DNA of 64,000 nucleotides from Torymus aiolomorphi. Its lineage: Eukaryota > Arthropoda > Insecta > Hymenoptera > Torymidae. This document shows positions 22,243-34,680 of this stretch, one piece after another. The stretch is from contig CM070876.1 in assembly GCA_036365515.1 (NCBI GenBank), positions 93,877,300-93,941,299 on the forward strand. Reading direction: 5' to 3'. A model generated the notes under the pieces. It ran no database searches. It saw nothing but the letters and a program-made list of their open reading frames with translations, and was not told the DNA's origin. Made by a program: the position numbers and the translations under genes. The stretch's first letter is position 1. Each line of letters opens with the position of its first letter.

Positions 22243-23190
22243 AAGAATAAACATTTCAGTTGTATGTAAATGGTGAAGGTGTATGATTGATCTGACGGAG
22301 GCAAAGAATGAAATTGAAGAACGTGATTTCTTATTGTTAAGCAACCTTTCCTTGGCATGGTCCGACAACCTCTTCAGGTTTTACTTATGTTTTATGTATG
22401 TAATCCACATATCGTCAAAATGGATTACATATTAACACATGAATTACTAAATAAGTAAAGAGGTTGGCGGATCATGCCAACGAAAGGTTGCTTAACAATA
22501 AGAAATCACCTTCTTTGATTTTGTTCTTTGCCTCCATCAGATCAATCATACACCTTCACTATTTACATAAAACTGGAGTGCAATTTCTAATTTATATTCA
22601 ATTTCCGTTTCTTATCTTCTCTTAAAAATATCCTTTATATATTATTTTCTTTTTTTTAGCATCACAAACAAGTCAGGAAGTGTTCTTCGATAGCAGAGAC
22701 TTAACTTTTCACTCCTGACAGATCCACACATTTTAGATGTATTATATCAGTTTATTACCATTCTGGTGTAGTTTACTTGTGATTTCATATTTATTCTCAT
22801 TTTTCATTTTTTAAATTCGTATTAAAATTTTTCACATTTTGACAACATTTTCAGACAAAATAATAAAATATAATTAATTAAAAAATCTGCTTTAATGAAG
22901 AAAAAATTTCTTTAGTACGTTTGTTGTACACTTTGTTCAAAATTGATAATTCAATATTTGTACTTATCTATTGAATTTAAAACATTTTTAATTTTTTTTT
23001 TTTTTGTTAAATTCAATAGATAAGTACAAATATTCAATTATGAATTTTGAACAAAGTATACAACAAACTTACTAAAGAAATTTTTGCTTTATTAAAAAAG
23101 CAGACTTTTTAATTAATTAAAGTTTATTATTTTATCTGAAAATGTTGTTATACTCAAAATCTGAAAAATTTTTATACGAATTTAAAGTGC
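22243..23190. repeat. AT-rich palindromic repeat family, third locus
   Basis: Same modules as 11475-11665 and 14185-16320: GATCTGACGGAGGCAAAGAA at 22290, mirrored blocks around 22425, the GGAGTGCAATTTCTAATTTA half-palindrome at 22575 and the AATAGATAAGTACAAATATT palindrome at 22940-23040. There is no mariner insertion here, so it shows the uninterrupted arrangement. Confidence 0.75.
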
Positions 23191-23683
23191 CTTGCTATCT
23201 AAATGAATGTAAATATTGTAAAAAATAAAAAATAGAAAATAAAAATAACAAACTTTTAAATTATAACAGATTTTTATTTGAATTCCATATTGTTAACAAT
23301 GTACATTCTTTATTCTAAAAAAAAATCATTGTCATTAATGATTATAATACATAAAAGATTACTTAAGAATAGAATGGTAAAAAATTTCTATTATTTAAAA
23401 AAATATGTTTAGTCTTTATTAAACATAACCCACATCGTATGTCAAAGAACACTGGATTCGAAACTTGCTGTTATTACTATAGCAAATTTCATAATCCTGA
23501 AGTCGGCTTCGTTCGTTTGCTCCTCCGCCGCTGGGAAAAAACTAGATTTAGTGATTTTCCACGACTCACTGTAGGAATCTAGTTATTTCCCACGTTCCGA
23601 AGGATCCGGGGCCCATCACTGGGTGAGAGAGGAGTACGTTTCATCAACAGCATGCTTCATCGTGTTTTTTCTAGGCATGTGTG
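23191..23683. other. Unassigned stretch
   Basis: AT-rich to 23450, then mixed composition. No ORF, inverted repeat or coding match recognised. Confidence 0.5.
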
Positions 23684-23820
23684 TGTAAACAAAAGGGAAA
23701 CTCGATTATTATTATTTTTCAAAGAAAAAAAGAGGATTAGATAATCTACCGGAAGAATGTGAGGACGATAAATGAAAACAGTTGTTTTGGCGAAAAACTT
23801 ACACCAAATTTTATTAACAC
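23684..23820 (+). repeat. Non-CA block of the higher-order array, copy 1
   Basis: About 135 bp beginning GTAAACAAAAGGGAAA, with GGATTAGATAATCTACCGGA and ending ACACCAAATTTTATTAACAC. Copies recur at 25552-25706 and 26811-26963, each preceding a CA/CG array. Confidence 0.9.
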
Positions 23821-25551
23821 ATACACACTCACACGCGCGCGCGCGCACACACACAAACACACACACACATACGCACACTCACACTCACACTAACACACAC
23901 ATTCACACACACACACACCCAGACACACACACACACCCACACACACCCACGCGCTCGCACACACACACACACTCACACACACACACCCACGCGCGCGCAC
24001 ACACACTCACACACAAAAACACACGCTCGCACGCACGCACGCACACACATGCGCGCGCGCACACACAAACACACACACACGCATACGCACACTCACACTC
24101 ACACTAACACACACACTCACACACACACACTCAGACACACACCCACGTGCGCACACACACACACACTCACACACACACACCCACGCGCGCACACACACGC
24201 ACACACACACACTCACACACAAAAACACACACGCACGCACGCACGCACGCACGCACACAAACACACATACACACACCAACACACACCCACGCACGCGCAC
24301 ACACACACTTACACACACACACGCACACCCACCCAACGCACACACACACCCAGACACACACCCACGCGCGCGCGCACACACAAACACACACACGCATACG
24401 CACACTCACACTAACACACACACTCACACACTCACATGCACACACACACCCAGACACACACCCACGCGCGCGCACACACACAAACACACACACACGCATA
24501 CGCACACTCACACTCACACTAACACACACACATCCAGACACACACCCACGCGCACGCGCACACACCCACACTCACACACACCCACGCGCGCACACACACA
24601 CTCACACTAACACACACATTCACACACACACCCAGACACACACCCAAACACACCCATGCGCTCGCACACACACACACACTCACACACACACACCCACGCG
24701 CGCGCACACACACTCACACACAAAAACACACGCACGCACGCACGCACCCACACACATGCGCGCGCGCACACACAAACACACACACACGCATACGCACACT
24801 CACACTCACACTAACACACACACTCACACACACACACTCAGACACACACCCACGCGCGCACACACACACACACTCACACACACACACACCCACGCGCGCA
24901 CACACACGCACACACACACACTCACACACAAAAACACACACGCACGCACGCACGCACGCACACAAACACACATACACACACCAACACACACCCACGCACG
25001 CGCACACACACACACTTACACACACACACGCACACCCACCCAACGCACACACACACCCAGCCACCCACCCCCGCGCCCGCGCACACACAAACACACACAC
25101 ACGCATACGCACACTCACACTAACACACACACTCACACACCCACATGCACACACACACACCCAGACACACACCCACGCGCGCGCACACACACAAACACAC
25201 ACACACACACGCATACGCACACTCACACTCACACTAACACACACACACCCAGACACACACCCACGCGCACGCGCACACACCCACACTCACACACACCCAC
25301 GCGCGCACACACACACACTCACACATACACACACCAACACACACCCACGCACGCGCACACACACTCACTTACACACACACACCCACCCAACGCACACACA
25401 CATCCAGACACACACCCACGCGCGCAGCACACACACTCACACACACACACACGCGCGCGCGCGCACACACACACACGCACGCACGCACGCACGCACAGAC
25501 ACAAGCACACATACACACACAAACACACACCCACGCACGCGCACACACACA
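23821..25551. repeat. CA/CG-rich complex array, block 1
   Basis: Purine-pyrimidine alternating DNA built of CACACA, CACGCGCG and CACGCACG runs, with TCACACTC and CCCACGCG variants recurring at long intervals (a stretch near 24170-24340 recurs near 24890-25050). Every long ORF here, including one of 494 codons, is a His-Thr or Cys-Val repeat and is not a gene. Its CG/CA alternation favours Z-DNA. Confidence 0.92.
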
Positions 25552-25706
25552 CTTTTGTAAACAACACTTTTGTAAACAAAAGGGAAATTCGATTATTATT
25601 ATTTTTCAAAGAAAAAAAGAGGATTAGATAATCTACCGGAAGAATGTGAGGACAATAAATGAAAACAGTTGTTTTGGCGAAAAACTTACACCAAATTTTA
25701 TTAACA
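25552..25706 (+). repeat. Non-CA block, copy 2
   Basis: Nearly identical to 23684-23820, but preceded by a duplicated ACTTTTGTAAACA. Confidence 0.9.
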
Positions 25707-26810
25707 CACATACACACACACGCGCGCGCGCGCACACAAACACACACACACACCCACCCACACGCACACACACACACCCAGACACACACCTACGCGCGCG
25801 CACACACACTCACACACACACTCACACACACACCCACGCGCGCACACACACGCACACACGCGCACACACCCAGACACACACACACACCCACACACACCCA
25901 CGCGCTCGCACACACACACACTCACACACACACACCCACGCGCGCGCACACACACACTCACACACAAAAACACGCACGCACGCACGCACGCACACACATG
26001 CGCGCGCGCACACACAAACACACACACACGCATACGCACACTCACACTCACACTAACACACACAATCACACACACACACTCAGACACACACCCACACGCG
26101 CACACACACACTCACACACACACACACCCATGCGCGCACACACACGCACACACACACACTCACACACAAAAACGCACACGCACGCACGCACGCACGCACA
26201 CAAACACACATACACACACCAACACACACCCACGCACGCGCACACACACACACTTACACACACACACGCACACCCACCCAACGCACACACACCCAGACAC
26301 ACACCCACGCGCCCCCGCACACACAAACACACACACACGCATACGCACACTCACACTAACACACACACTCACACACCCACATGCACACACACCCAGACAC
26401 ACAGCCACGCGCGCGCACACACACAAACACACACACACGCATACGCACACTCACACTCACACTAACACACGCACTCACACACACACACACCCAGACACAC
26501 ACCCACGCGCGCGCGCACACACCCACACTCACACACACCCACGCGCGCACACACACACTCACACATACACACACACCAACACACACCCACGCACGCGCAC
26601 ACACACTCACTTACACACACACACCCACCCAACGCACACACACATCCAGACACACACCCACGCGCGCAGCACACACACTCACACACACACACACGCGCGC
26701 GCGCACACACACACGCACGCACGCACACGCACGCACGCACGCACGCACACCCACAAGCACACATACACACACACAAACACACACCCACGCACGCGCACAC
26801 ACACACTTTT
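25707..26810. repeat. CA/CG-rich complex array, block 2
   Basis: Same content as block 1, shorter. The segment near 26120-26290 again repeats the long-interval pattern of block 1. Confidence 0.92.
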
Positions 26811-26963
26811 GTAAACAACACTTTTGTAAACAAAAGGGAAATTCGATTATTATTATTTTTCAAAGAAAAAAAGAGGATTAGATAATCTACCGGAAGAATG
26901 TGAGGACAATAAATGAAAACAGTTGTTTTGGCGAAAAACTTACACCAAATTTTATTAACACAC
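26811..26963 (+). repeat. Non-CA block, copy 3
   Basis: Third copy of the block, closest in sequence to copy 2, including the doubled ACTTTTGTAAACA at its start. Confidence 0.9.
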
Positions 26964-27265
26964 ATACACACACACGCGCGCGCGGGCACACAAACACACA
27001 CACACACCCACCCACACGCACACACACACACCCAGACACACACCCACGCGCGCACACATACACTCACACACACACTCACACACACACCCACGCGCGCACA
27101 CACACGCACACACGCACACACACACACGTACACACACGCACACACGCACACACATGTACGCACGCACGCGCGCACACAACCATGCGCGCACGCACACACA
27201 CACAAACACACACACACACTCACGTACACACACACACACACGCACGCACACACACAGAAACACGC
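26964..27265. repeat. CA/CG-rich array, block 3, LINE target
   Basis: AC-rich repeats that run directly into the 5' end of the R1-clade LINE. Confidence 0.9.
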
Positions 27266-27427
27266 ACCCGTGTCGAGTTTCTCCCGTGTCGAGTTGCTAG
27301 TCTCGCATCAGGCGCCTCCCCAGGTGGCGGATAGGGGAACGCTCGTCAGATATGACGGGTACCGGGGAAATAACATACCCGGGACCAAAACTAGCTAGGG
27401 TAAGGAACCCCGAATAATAAACCAAGT

Positions 27428-29125
27428 ATGGTAAAAGTGTTTGATAATATAGTACCCCAAGCGGGTTTCCTCGGCAAAGAGGAGAATCCCACCACCGATT
27501 CCGATCGGGTGAAAGCCCCGGTGGTCGGTGCAGGCTCCACGGATTTTGGAGGGAGCTAGAAGCACGATGTGGCCAATCAGGCTGGTACAGAAGGGGTGGG
27601 ACGCTTGGCCCTTACTGTATCTCAGCGAAGAAGACGAAGAAGCTGAAGCACGAAATGTGGATCACGTGGAGAAGTCGAACAAAGGAAAGCCAGGGAAGGG
27701 AGACCCGCATAAAATATCCCAAGAAAACTTGGAACTAGCAGATCCTCGTAGTGCTCTTCCCAAAACTGCGCGTAAGACGAAAAAGCCCAGTGTATGGGAG
27801 GAACACGAACAGCTAATAGCTGGGCTCGTGGAGCATCTGAGCGAGAAAATGCCGGATGGAAAAACCCGAAGAACGGTAACCGCGGAAACCCGTATGCTGG
27901 TAGATGGGATCCAAAAGTCCTTCACACAAATAAGGAAGCTGATGCGGGCTGCACCGAAGAATATCATCTCAACAACAACAACAGCGGCACCTGGCAAACA
28001 GACTGACGGAAAGGTGAACCAGAGAGTCCAGCTACTCTGCGGTGTCCGAAATGAGTTGTTCCAGACGCCAGATAAAACAAACTGGTACAGCCCCCTCCAA
28101 GAGATCCCAAAGAGGAAAGAGCGTTCTCCGCCCTCACCAAACGTGAATCAGGCTGCAAAGAAGGCGTCTCTAGGGCAAAAGGCATCACAGGCAGCGGTTG
28201 CTCTTCCCGGAGTGGAACAAACTCAAGAAGAGAACCCCTGCAGACGGCTCCGAAAGAGGACGAAGAAATGGAGTGGCAACAGAACACGAAGAAGAAAAAG
28301 AAGAAGCGAGCAAAAGAAGAAGAAAAAAGAAAGAAGGCCCCCAAGCAGCGCAAGAAGGAGGCGCTACCAAAGGCGCTCCTGATTAGTGCCCAGGGAAGTG
28401 CTACATATGCTGATATACTGAAAGAAATCAAGAAAGGGCTAGCGGAAGAAGCATTGGAGGAAAATGTCGACAAGTTCAGAAGAACCAACAATGACCACCT
28501 CCTGATAGTCCTCAACAGGGAAAATGGGGATAAGCTGGAATCTCTCCTGGAAAGGTGGCTGATGTACTAGGCGGCCAGGCAATTGTATCCGGCAAGTCAC
28601 ACGATGTGGAACTATCAAGAAGGGACCTAGAGGAGACAACTACGAAAGAGGTAGTCAAAGCAGCTCTGCAGAGAGCGGCGGGCAACGAATTTGTAGTTAC
28701 CGACAACGCCATAAGAGCACTACGGCCGGCCTACAAGGGAACCCAAATAACATCGGTCAAGCTGCCAGACGAGGTGGCCCGAAAAGTAGTACAAGAACGG
28801 GGCAGAATACAAATCGGCCTAGTAAACTGTCCTATCAAGGAAGTTATGAGATCACTGAAATGCTTCAGGTGTTGGAACACGGGGCACATTGCCAGAAAAT
28901 GTCCGAGTCAGATCGACAGATCTGGTCTCTGCCTTAAGTACGGCCAGGCAGGGCACAAAATCGCCGACTGCCAGAAAGAACCGCACTGTGCCCTATGTGC
29001 TGAAAGGGACAAAGATCATCACCACGTAGCAGGAAGCAACAAATGCACTGTCTTCAACGAGAAGAATAAGAGCCAACCAGTCAGGAAAAAAAAAATGAGT
29101 GTTACAGCACAACATAAACCATTGT
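27428..29125 (+). pseudogene. LINE 1 ORF1 (Gag-like, CCHC knuckles), frameshifted
   Basis: The RNA-binding protein of the R1-type LINE. The start at 27428 is chosen because the same N-terminal frame (PTTDSDRVKAPVVGAGSTDF) begins from an ATG in the second copy. A stop interrupts it near 27557 and the frame changes near 27600, 28270 and 28560. A Lys/Glu-rich middle is followed by SATYADILKEIKKG, the common Gag core. CCHC knuckles start with CFRCWNTGHIARKC near 28860 and continue to 29050, though the second has lost a Cys (CLKYGQAGH). It ends in a basic tail overlapping ORF2. It is non-functional. Confidence 0.82.
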
Positions 29126-32100
29126 GAGGCGGCATATGACCTGCTGACCCAAACGGTTAGAGACATGAAGATAGACATGAAGATAGATGCGTACACAAAA
29201 TCGAAAACGCAAGCATGGGTGACAGACGCCACTGGCAAGGCTGGCATTTGGTCCTGCAGCAACAGGTCGTTCAATTATCATCCTGACACCAATCATAGAG
29301 GCTTCGTAAGGGCAAAGCTCGGAAAAGTAAATTTCTACAGCGTTTATGCTCCTCCCAGCCTGGATACCAACGAGTTCACGGACCTACTTGATAGGCTGGT
29401 CGAGGATGCCAAGGAACACTCCCCCTGCACCATAGCGGGAGATTTCAACGCCTGGGCAGTCGGATGGGGTAGCAAAAAAACGAACGAAAAAGGAAACGAG
29501 CTCCTACAGGCAATGTCATGTCTGAACGTGACTCTTTTGAACACCGGGACCCTGCCCACCTTCGAGAGAGACACTGGAAGCTCGATAGTCGACCTGACTT
29601 TTGCCAGCGCCAGCCTGACAAGAGGAGAAAGCAACTGGAAAGTACACGATATGAAAAACGCGAGTGATCATAGACTTATCAGCTGGACAGTACCAAGTAA
29701 GACAGTCCAAAAGAGCCCTTCACATAAAAGAACGAACATCAAGAGGCATTTAACAGTAAGCCCATTGCGGTCAATAGCGCACAAGAGGAGGTAGAAGAAG
29801 TCATGCGCAGAGTTGCCTTTGCTTGTGACGCCACGATACAACGAAAGCGCCCCCATAACGACCATCAGCCCATGTACTGGTGGAACAATGATATTGCCAA
29901 AAGTCGGCAGAAAAGCATTCGTGCAAGAAGAAAAGCAACGCGAGCCAGAAAAAAATCAAACTACAGAGATCTCCAGGAAGCTCACAAAGCAGCACGACAT
30001 AAACTGGTCAAAGCAATCAAAAGTAGCAAGGCAAATTGCTGGAAAGAGCTGGTTGATGAAGTAGAAAGGGACCCATGGGGTAGACCATACAAAGTAGTCA
30101 TGAAAAGAGTGAAACCACAGCCACTGTCTTCACCCACATGCCCGGTCCTGCTGGAGAAGATTGTCACCAACCTATTCCCACAGCAACCGGAACTGCAGAT
30201 CGGTGACCTTAACACGGAGGAACCAATACCACCGATAACACTGGAAGAGCTGAAGTTTACGTGCTCAAGATTGGGAAACAACAAAGCCCCTGGATCGGAT
30301 GGCATCCCGAACATTGCCTTAAAAAAGGCAATAAGTATAGCACCGGATATGTTTCTTCACATGTACAACAGATGCCTACAAGAAGGTTACTTCTCTACCA
30401 AATGGAAAACGCAGAGGCTTGTCCTCCTCCTAAAAGGAAACAAGCCGCCCGACGAACCATCAGCATATCCTCCCCTCTGCATGCTCGACTCGACGGGGAA
30501 GGTCCTTGAGCGGATAATGTACACGCTAATGGAGGTTATAGCTGAAAAAAACCTGTCAGAAAAACAGTTTGGATTTCGCAAGGGAAGATCAACCATTAAT
30601 GCCGTTAATCTAGTTGTTGAGACCGCGAAGAAAGCGATCTCAGGGACTAGATGGAAAAACAGTGAGAAGGAATACTGCGCAGTTTTGATGCTAGACATGC
30701 AGAACGCGTTCAATTCTGCGAGGTGGGACCGAATAATGTCGCCCTCGTAATTGTAGGCAAATAGATTCAGGACATCAAGAACCTGTTCAATGCGACATTC
30801 AGCAAATATGCTGCTTGGATGGACGAAGCAGGACTCAAGATGGCTAAACATAAGACAGAGGCAACGCTGATAACTAGCAGAACAGAACGCGAAACGATCA
30901 CACTGCGAGTCGGCGAACATGAAATTGAGTCAAAACCATCTATTCGCTACCTGGGGGTAATGATCGATGCACGACTCAACTTCAAGGACCAAGTTGAGCA
31001 TGTTAGCACGAAGGCATCAGCAGTTGGAGGAGTGCTATCCCGCCTCATGCCAAATGTAGGTGGGCCTACACCGAGACGAAGAGCCCTTCTAGCGTCAGTA
31101 GTTACATCTATACTGACCTATGGCATTGCCATCTGGTCCAGTGCACTACAGCTACAGAAGTGCCAAAGAAGGATATATCCAGTAGGCCGGAAAATGACAC
31201 TTAAGATTGCCAGCGGGTTCAGGACTGTCTCCAGAGACGCTGCACAAGTAATTTCGGGTCTTTTGCCGATCAAGATCCTAGCCGAAGAACAAAGGAGAAC
31301 ATACCGGCACCGGAAAAATAGGCAGCTGGAAGCAGACGACTCCATGGAACGAGAAAGGCAGAAAAGTCTGCAACGCTGGCAGACACAGTGGGACAGTTCC
31401 GAAACCAGAAGATGGTCCCACCAGCTTATCCCAAATATAGCGGAATGGGTTAACTGAGAACATTATACAATTGAACGAACTTACTTGTAAGTTAGAATTG
31501 TATGAAGCACCTCTTCCGAAATGATCAAGTCCCACCCTGGACCCTTATCTATAAGCTTATACGTATAAGCCTTTATAGATGCCCCAATTGGAAACGGCAA
31601 CACTTTAAATAATGAGGATCGAGCGGCGACAGAGCCGGGAGACAGATACGGTGGCGGCGCGGTACGGCCGCTAGAGCTCTTTTTTGCTTCGGACGTGTTG
31701 TAAATCGGGCGGGAAGAGGGGGTACTAATAATCTCAAAAATATTTAATAATTTGTCATTACGATTTCGTATTTTTGCTGGATTACAAATGTAGAATGATA
31801 TTTATATTCAAAAAGGGTGATATTTATATTCAAAATGTAGAATGATATTTATATTCAAAAGGTTCAAAAACATTTTTTCCCAAAATGTCATACATTTGTC
31901 CATATATCCAGTTGCCGTTTCATCTTTAAACATCTACAATTTGATCATGAGGAAGAGGTGCGAAATACAATGGAGACCTCAGCTACTACCTGATGCAGAT
32001 GTTCGACGGGACATGGCTGCTTTCGAGAATACTTACATAAGTATAAGCATGAGGACTCACCGGAGTGCACAACATGCCATGGATTGGAGGAGGACGCCAG

Positions 32101-32329
32101 ACATGTATTCTTCGCATGCCCTAGATTTGAATCACAACGACGAAAGCTTGAAAGCATATTGGACGCGACGATATCGCCAGAGAATCTGGTACAACTGATG
32201 TTAATATCAAAGATGGCATGGAGTGCGACAACGGAATTCGCCAGGAATGTCATCGTAGAACTTCGAAAAGAAGAAAAAAAGAGAAGAGAACTACGAATGA
32301 GAAATGCGAGGCGCCAGGCTATTGAATAG
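29099..32329 (+). pseudogene. LINE 1 ORF2 (endonuclease and reverse transcriptase), broken
   Basis: Order of parts: APE-type endonuclease (29099-29700) with AGDFNAWAVGWGS, VDLTF and ASDHRLI; the linker and fingers of the reverse transcriptase (29803-30750) with KAPGSDGIPN and FGFRKGRSTINA; then, after a deletion near 30750, the thumb region (30819-31457) with HKTEATLIT and YLGVMIDARL; and the C-terminal zinc knuckle CTTCHGLEEDARHVFFAC (near 32070-32115). The deletion removes the catalytic FADD box altogether. A 490-bp insertion separates thumb and knuckle. Several frame changes add to this. The copy cannot be active. Confidence 0.88.
31458..31945. mobile_element. Insertion inside LINE 1 ORF2
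   Basis: The open frame stops after IAEWVN and resumes near 31945. The intervening 490 bp are absent from the second LINE. It starts with a hairpin (ACAATT...AATTGT around 31468-31503), contains TATAAGCTTATACGTATAAG and three copies of GATATTTATATTCAAAA near 31795-31860. No ORF. Possibly a non-autonomous element; termini uncertain. Confidence 0.6.
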
Positions 32330-32918
32330 ATGGCTCCCTACACTGATGCAGAGGAACGTAGGTGGTTGGGTTGAGCCCAATCTCCCTCATCCGATACAAA
32401 GGAACGTAGGCTCGGGGGTGGAGACTATTCATAGGATAACAACGCACCAGCACTCCAAAATGCTCCCCTGCCCTGGCAGGCTAGCAAAGAACATTGGGTT
32501 GAGCTCAGACTCCCTCACCCGATGCAGAAGAACGTAGGTGTCGAGGTCGAGTCTGTCCAGAGGATGACCGGACGGTGCCGAAAGAAGAAGACGGCCGGAC
32601 GCTACTGAAAGAAGCAGACGATCTGATGCGGTAAGAAAAAGACGATTCCACAGAAGAAAAGAAGAAAGCAACCTATCCCGAATCTCCAACTAATTAACAG
32701 AGATTGGATAATGCAGGGAAAGACATCAAGAAGGAAGAGCAAACCAGCTAATGCCTTCCCCCGTGAAGTAATGCCTAGCGGCAGTTCCGCGGGGGAAATA
32801 AGGCCTTCGGTGTAGCGAGGCGGAGGGGTTTTAGTCGGTAGAAATCCGACACTGCCCGAGAACTATTCCCGGGCGTCTTTTGAAGATTTCCTCCTCGCCT
32901 TTCGCAAAAAAAAGGCTA

Positions 32919-33058
32919 TAAACACAAACACACTCACACACACACCCACGCACGCACGCACACACACACACGCATGCACACACGCACACGCACGCACGCA
33001 CACGCACACACACAAACACACACACACACGCACACACACATACACACACACACACACA
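32919..33058. repeat. CA/CG microsatellite after LINE 1
   Basis: CACACA and CACGCACG runs, the 3' side of the LINE's AC target. Confidence 0.95.
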
Positions 33059-33998
33059 CGCTAAGAAATTTTACAGCCGTATTGTCGCTGCAGCGCCGCG
33101 CCCATTGACAAGCTGTCCGAGGAGCGCATAGTGGGGAGAGCTGACTGACATAGTGTAGTATCCTCGTCTTCCTTTCTTTAGTTGTTGTTAAGTTTTAATA
33201 ATGATGGTGAGTAGTTGTATCTGGAGTAGCCTTTTTTTTGGTGAATGAGAAGGTAACATCAGCATATATGGTCAGCGACGTAAACCCCGATCGAATTAAA
33301 CAGGGGCCCCAGCGGCTGCGAAGTATATGCTGTAACTATCTGGATCGTTATTTGTATCCTTTGCTTCGTAGTCCTCATCGTCCGATTTCTCTGCTAATCG
33401 TAGAGCTTTTCTCTTCTCCTTGAGTTGATACTCGTACAGTGCTGTGAAGTACATTTCGCTATTCACATTTTCCCTGGGAGCAGAGAGCCATTCTTCGGTG
33501 TATCGAGTGTAGCCATTTCTTTATTTGGTTAGCCATGTACAAGGCACAAAATTCTTTTTTTTTCAGCAAATGCGTCACGCACGCGGTATTGTTTGGAAAA
33601 ATGCTGTTAAACTTTACGAATGATGAAGAATCGTATTTCTCCAAGTTACATATACGTCGGTCAAATAAAGTTTCGATTTAGCGTGCCTTCTCCCCGCCAT
33701 GCACATAAATTCTTCTCGACAATAGTGATATTGTAGAGATATTGATGCAACTGACGAAGACTCACTTCGCCTTCGAATATAGCCACTACGCCATAAAGAT
33801 CCACGGTGTGTGTGTATAGTCACTACGTCATAAAGACCCATTGTGCGTGTGTGCGTGCGTGCATGCGTGTGTGTGTTTGTTGTTTGTCAGTGTCTGTGTG
33901 TGTGAAATTGTCGGTGGAGATAGGGAGTTCGTGTAAAGATTGCGCCTGCAAATAAAAAACCGTGTTATGGAAAAATAAATTTTATTTATTTAAACGGG
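33059..33998. other. Possible host sequence, no gene established
   Basis: Mixed composition. At 33200-33220 ATGATG is followed by GTGAGTAG, which could be a start codon joined to a donor site, and the upstream pyrimidine tract TCTTCCTTTCTTTAG is promoter-like. Nothing downstream confirms a gene. A GT/GC-rich microsatellite lies at 33840-33905. Confidence 0.3.
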
Positions 33999-34078
33999 CT
34001 GAAGGCCCCGATTGTTATGACTAGTTTTTCTCTCGTAAATACGAGAGAAAAACTAGTCATAACAATCGGGGCTTTCAG
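33999..34078. repeat. 80-bp near-perfect hairpin
   Basis: CTGAAGGCCCCGATTGTTAT and the following bases to CTCTCGTA pair with the reverse complement after a 2-4 base loop (centre near 34039). Only one mismatch or so is seen in the 38-bp stem. It could be a minimal MITE or a structured RNA hairpin. Confidence 0.75.
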
Positions 34079-34154
34079 TTCGTTCTATATTTATAAATGT
34101 GGCCCTTAAAAGAACCATTTATTATTAAGTGTTTTCAAAAGATTAGTTAGATCT

Positions 34155-34680
34155 TGAATAACCTTCTTTTTTTTGGAAGAAGAAGGAATTGGTGGGAGAG
34201 GAATGGTGTGGTGGAGAATTTTTTGCTTGTCCAATTGCTCATGAGAGGTTTTTTATCCTCTGTTTTGGCCTGCAACTTGCTGAACGGGGGCCCCACAGTG
34301 TTGGCTTGTAGGTGGTCCTTCGACGAATCACTTATGTATAATGCTATATATATAAATATATGAGTACTAGCGCAATGAGAAGTTGGAGGTGTGAATAGGA
34401 GAAGATAAAAAAGAAGGGGCCCTTAAATAAAAAAGTGTGATAAGGTAAAATACATTTCATTATATAAAACAAAAACATTATTTTTGTACATTTTTAAACT
34501 TCTAAGGCACTAACAACATTTTTTTCTAGAATTGTTAAATATTCGGCATATAGTTCCAAAAACCTTTTTTGGAGGAAACTCTTGCTAAAATTTCCAAATA
34601 TTAAGTGATTTAGTGCCAGTTCTTTCATTTTGTCTTCCAGTTCATTAAAAATTAGAGCCAATGTAATTATTTATGGTGGA
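34155..34680 (-). pseudogene. 3' fragment of the basic-linker ORF element, second copy
   Basis: On the minus strand, 34680-34443 encode FNELEDKM followed by residues very like the C-terminal end of the plus-strand ORF at 47484-48358. Then 34440-34155 match the 3' flank at 48390-48693, including TATATTTATATA, GCCTGCGG-like and CTTCTTCC segments. Homology stops at the same GAAGGTT in both copies, which suggests this is near the element's end. The 5' part is missing. Confidence 0.75.

Larger units (their letters stand above)
27266..32918 (+). mobile_element. R1-clade non-LTR retrotransposon in an AC repeat (LINE 1)
   Basis: A two-ORF LINE whose 5' end abuts CA repeats and whose 3' end (GGCTATAAACACAAACAC) returns to CA repeats at 32919-33058. 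A homologous copy on the minus strand at 49452-54110 is bounded the same way. The 5' leader shares GTGTCGAGTTGCTAGTCTCG with the second copy. The 3' untranslated part (32330-32918) has a repeated GGAACGTAGGT-type segment and the block CGGCAGTTCCGCGGGG. Insertion into AC repeats is a known habit of R1-clade families such as Mino and Waldo; membership there is inferred. This copy is dead: see ORF1, ORF2 and the insertion at 31458-31945. Confidence 0.9.

Noticed and set aside
23772..27398. Many long ORFs on both strands (up to 494 codons)
   Set aside because: All are His-Thr or Cys-Val repeats produced by CA/CG repeats; every frame is open because stop codons are rare in such DNA.
27528..28515. 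Minus-strand ORFs of 111 and 183 codons
   Set aside because: Antisense shadows of LINE 1 ORF1.
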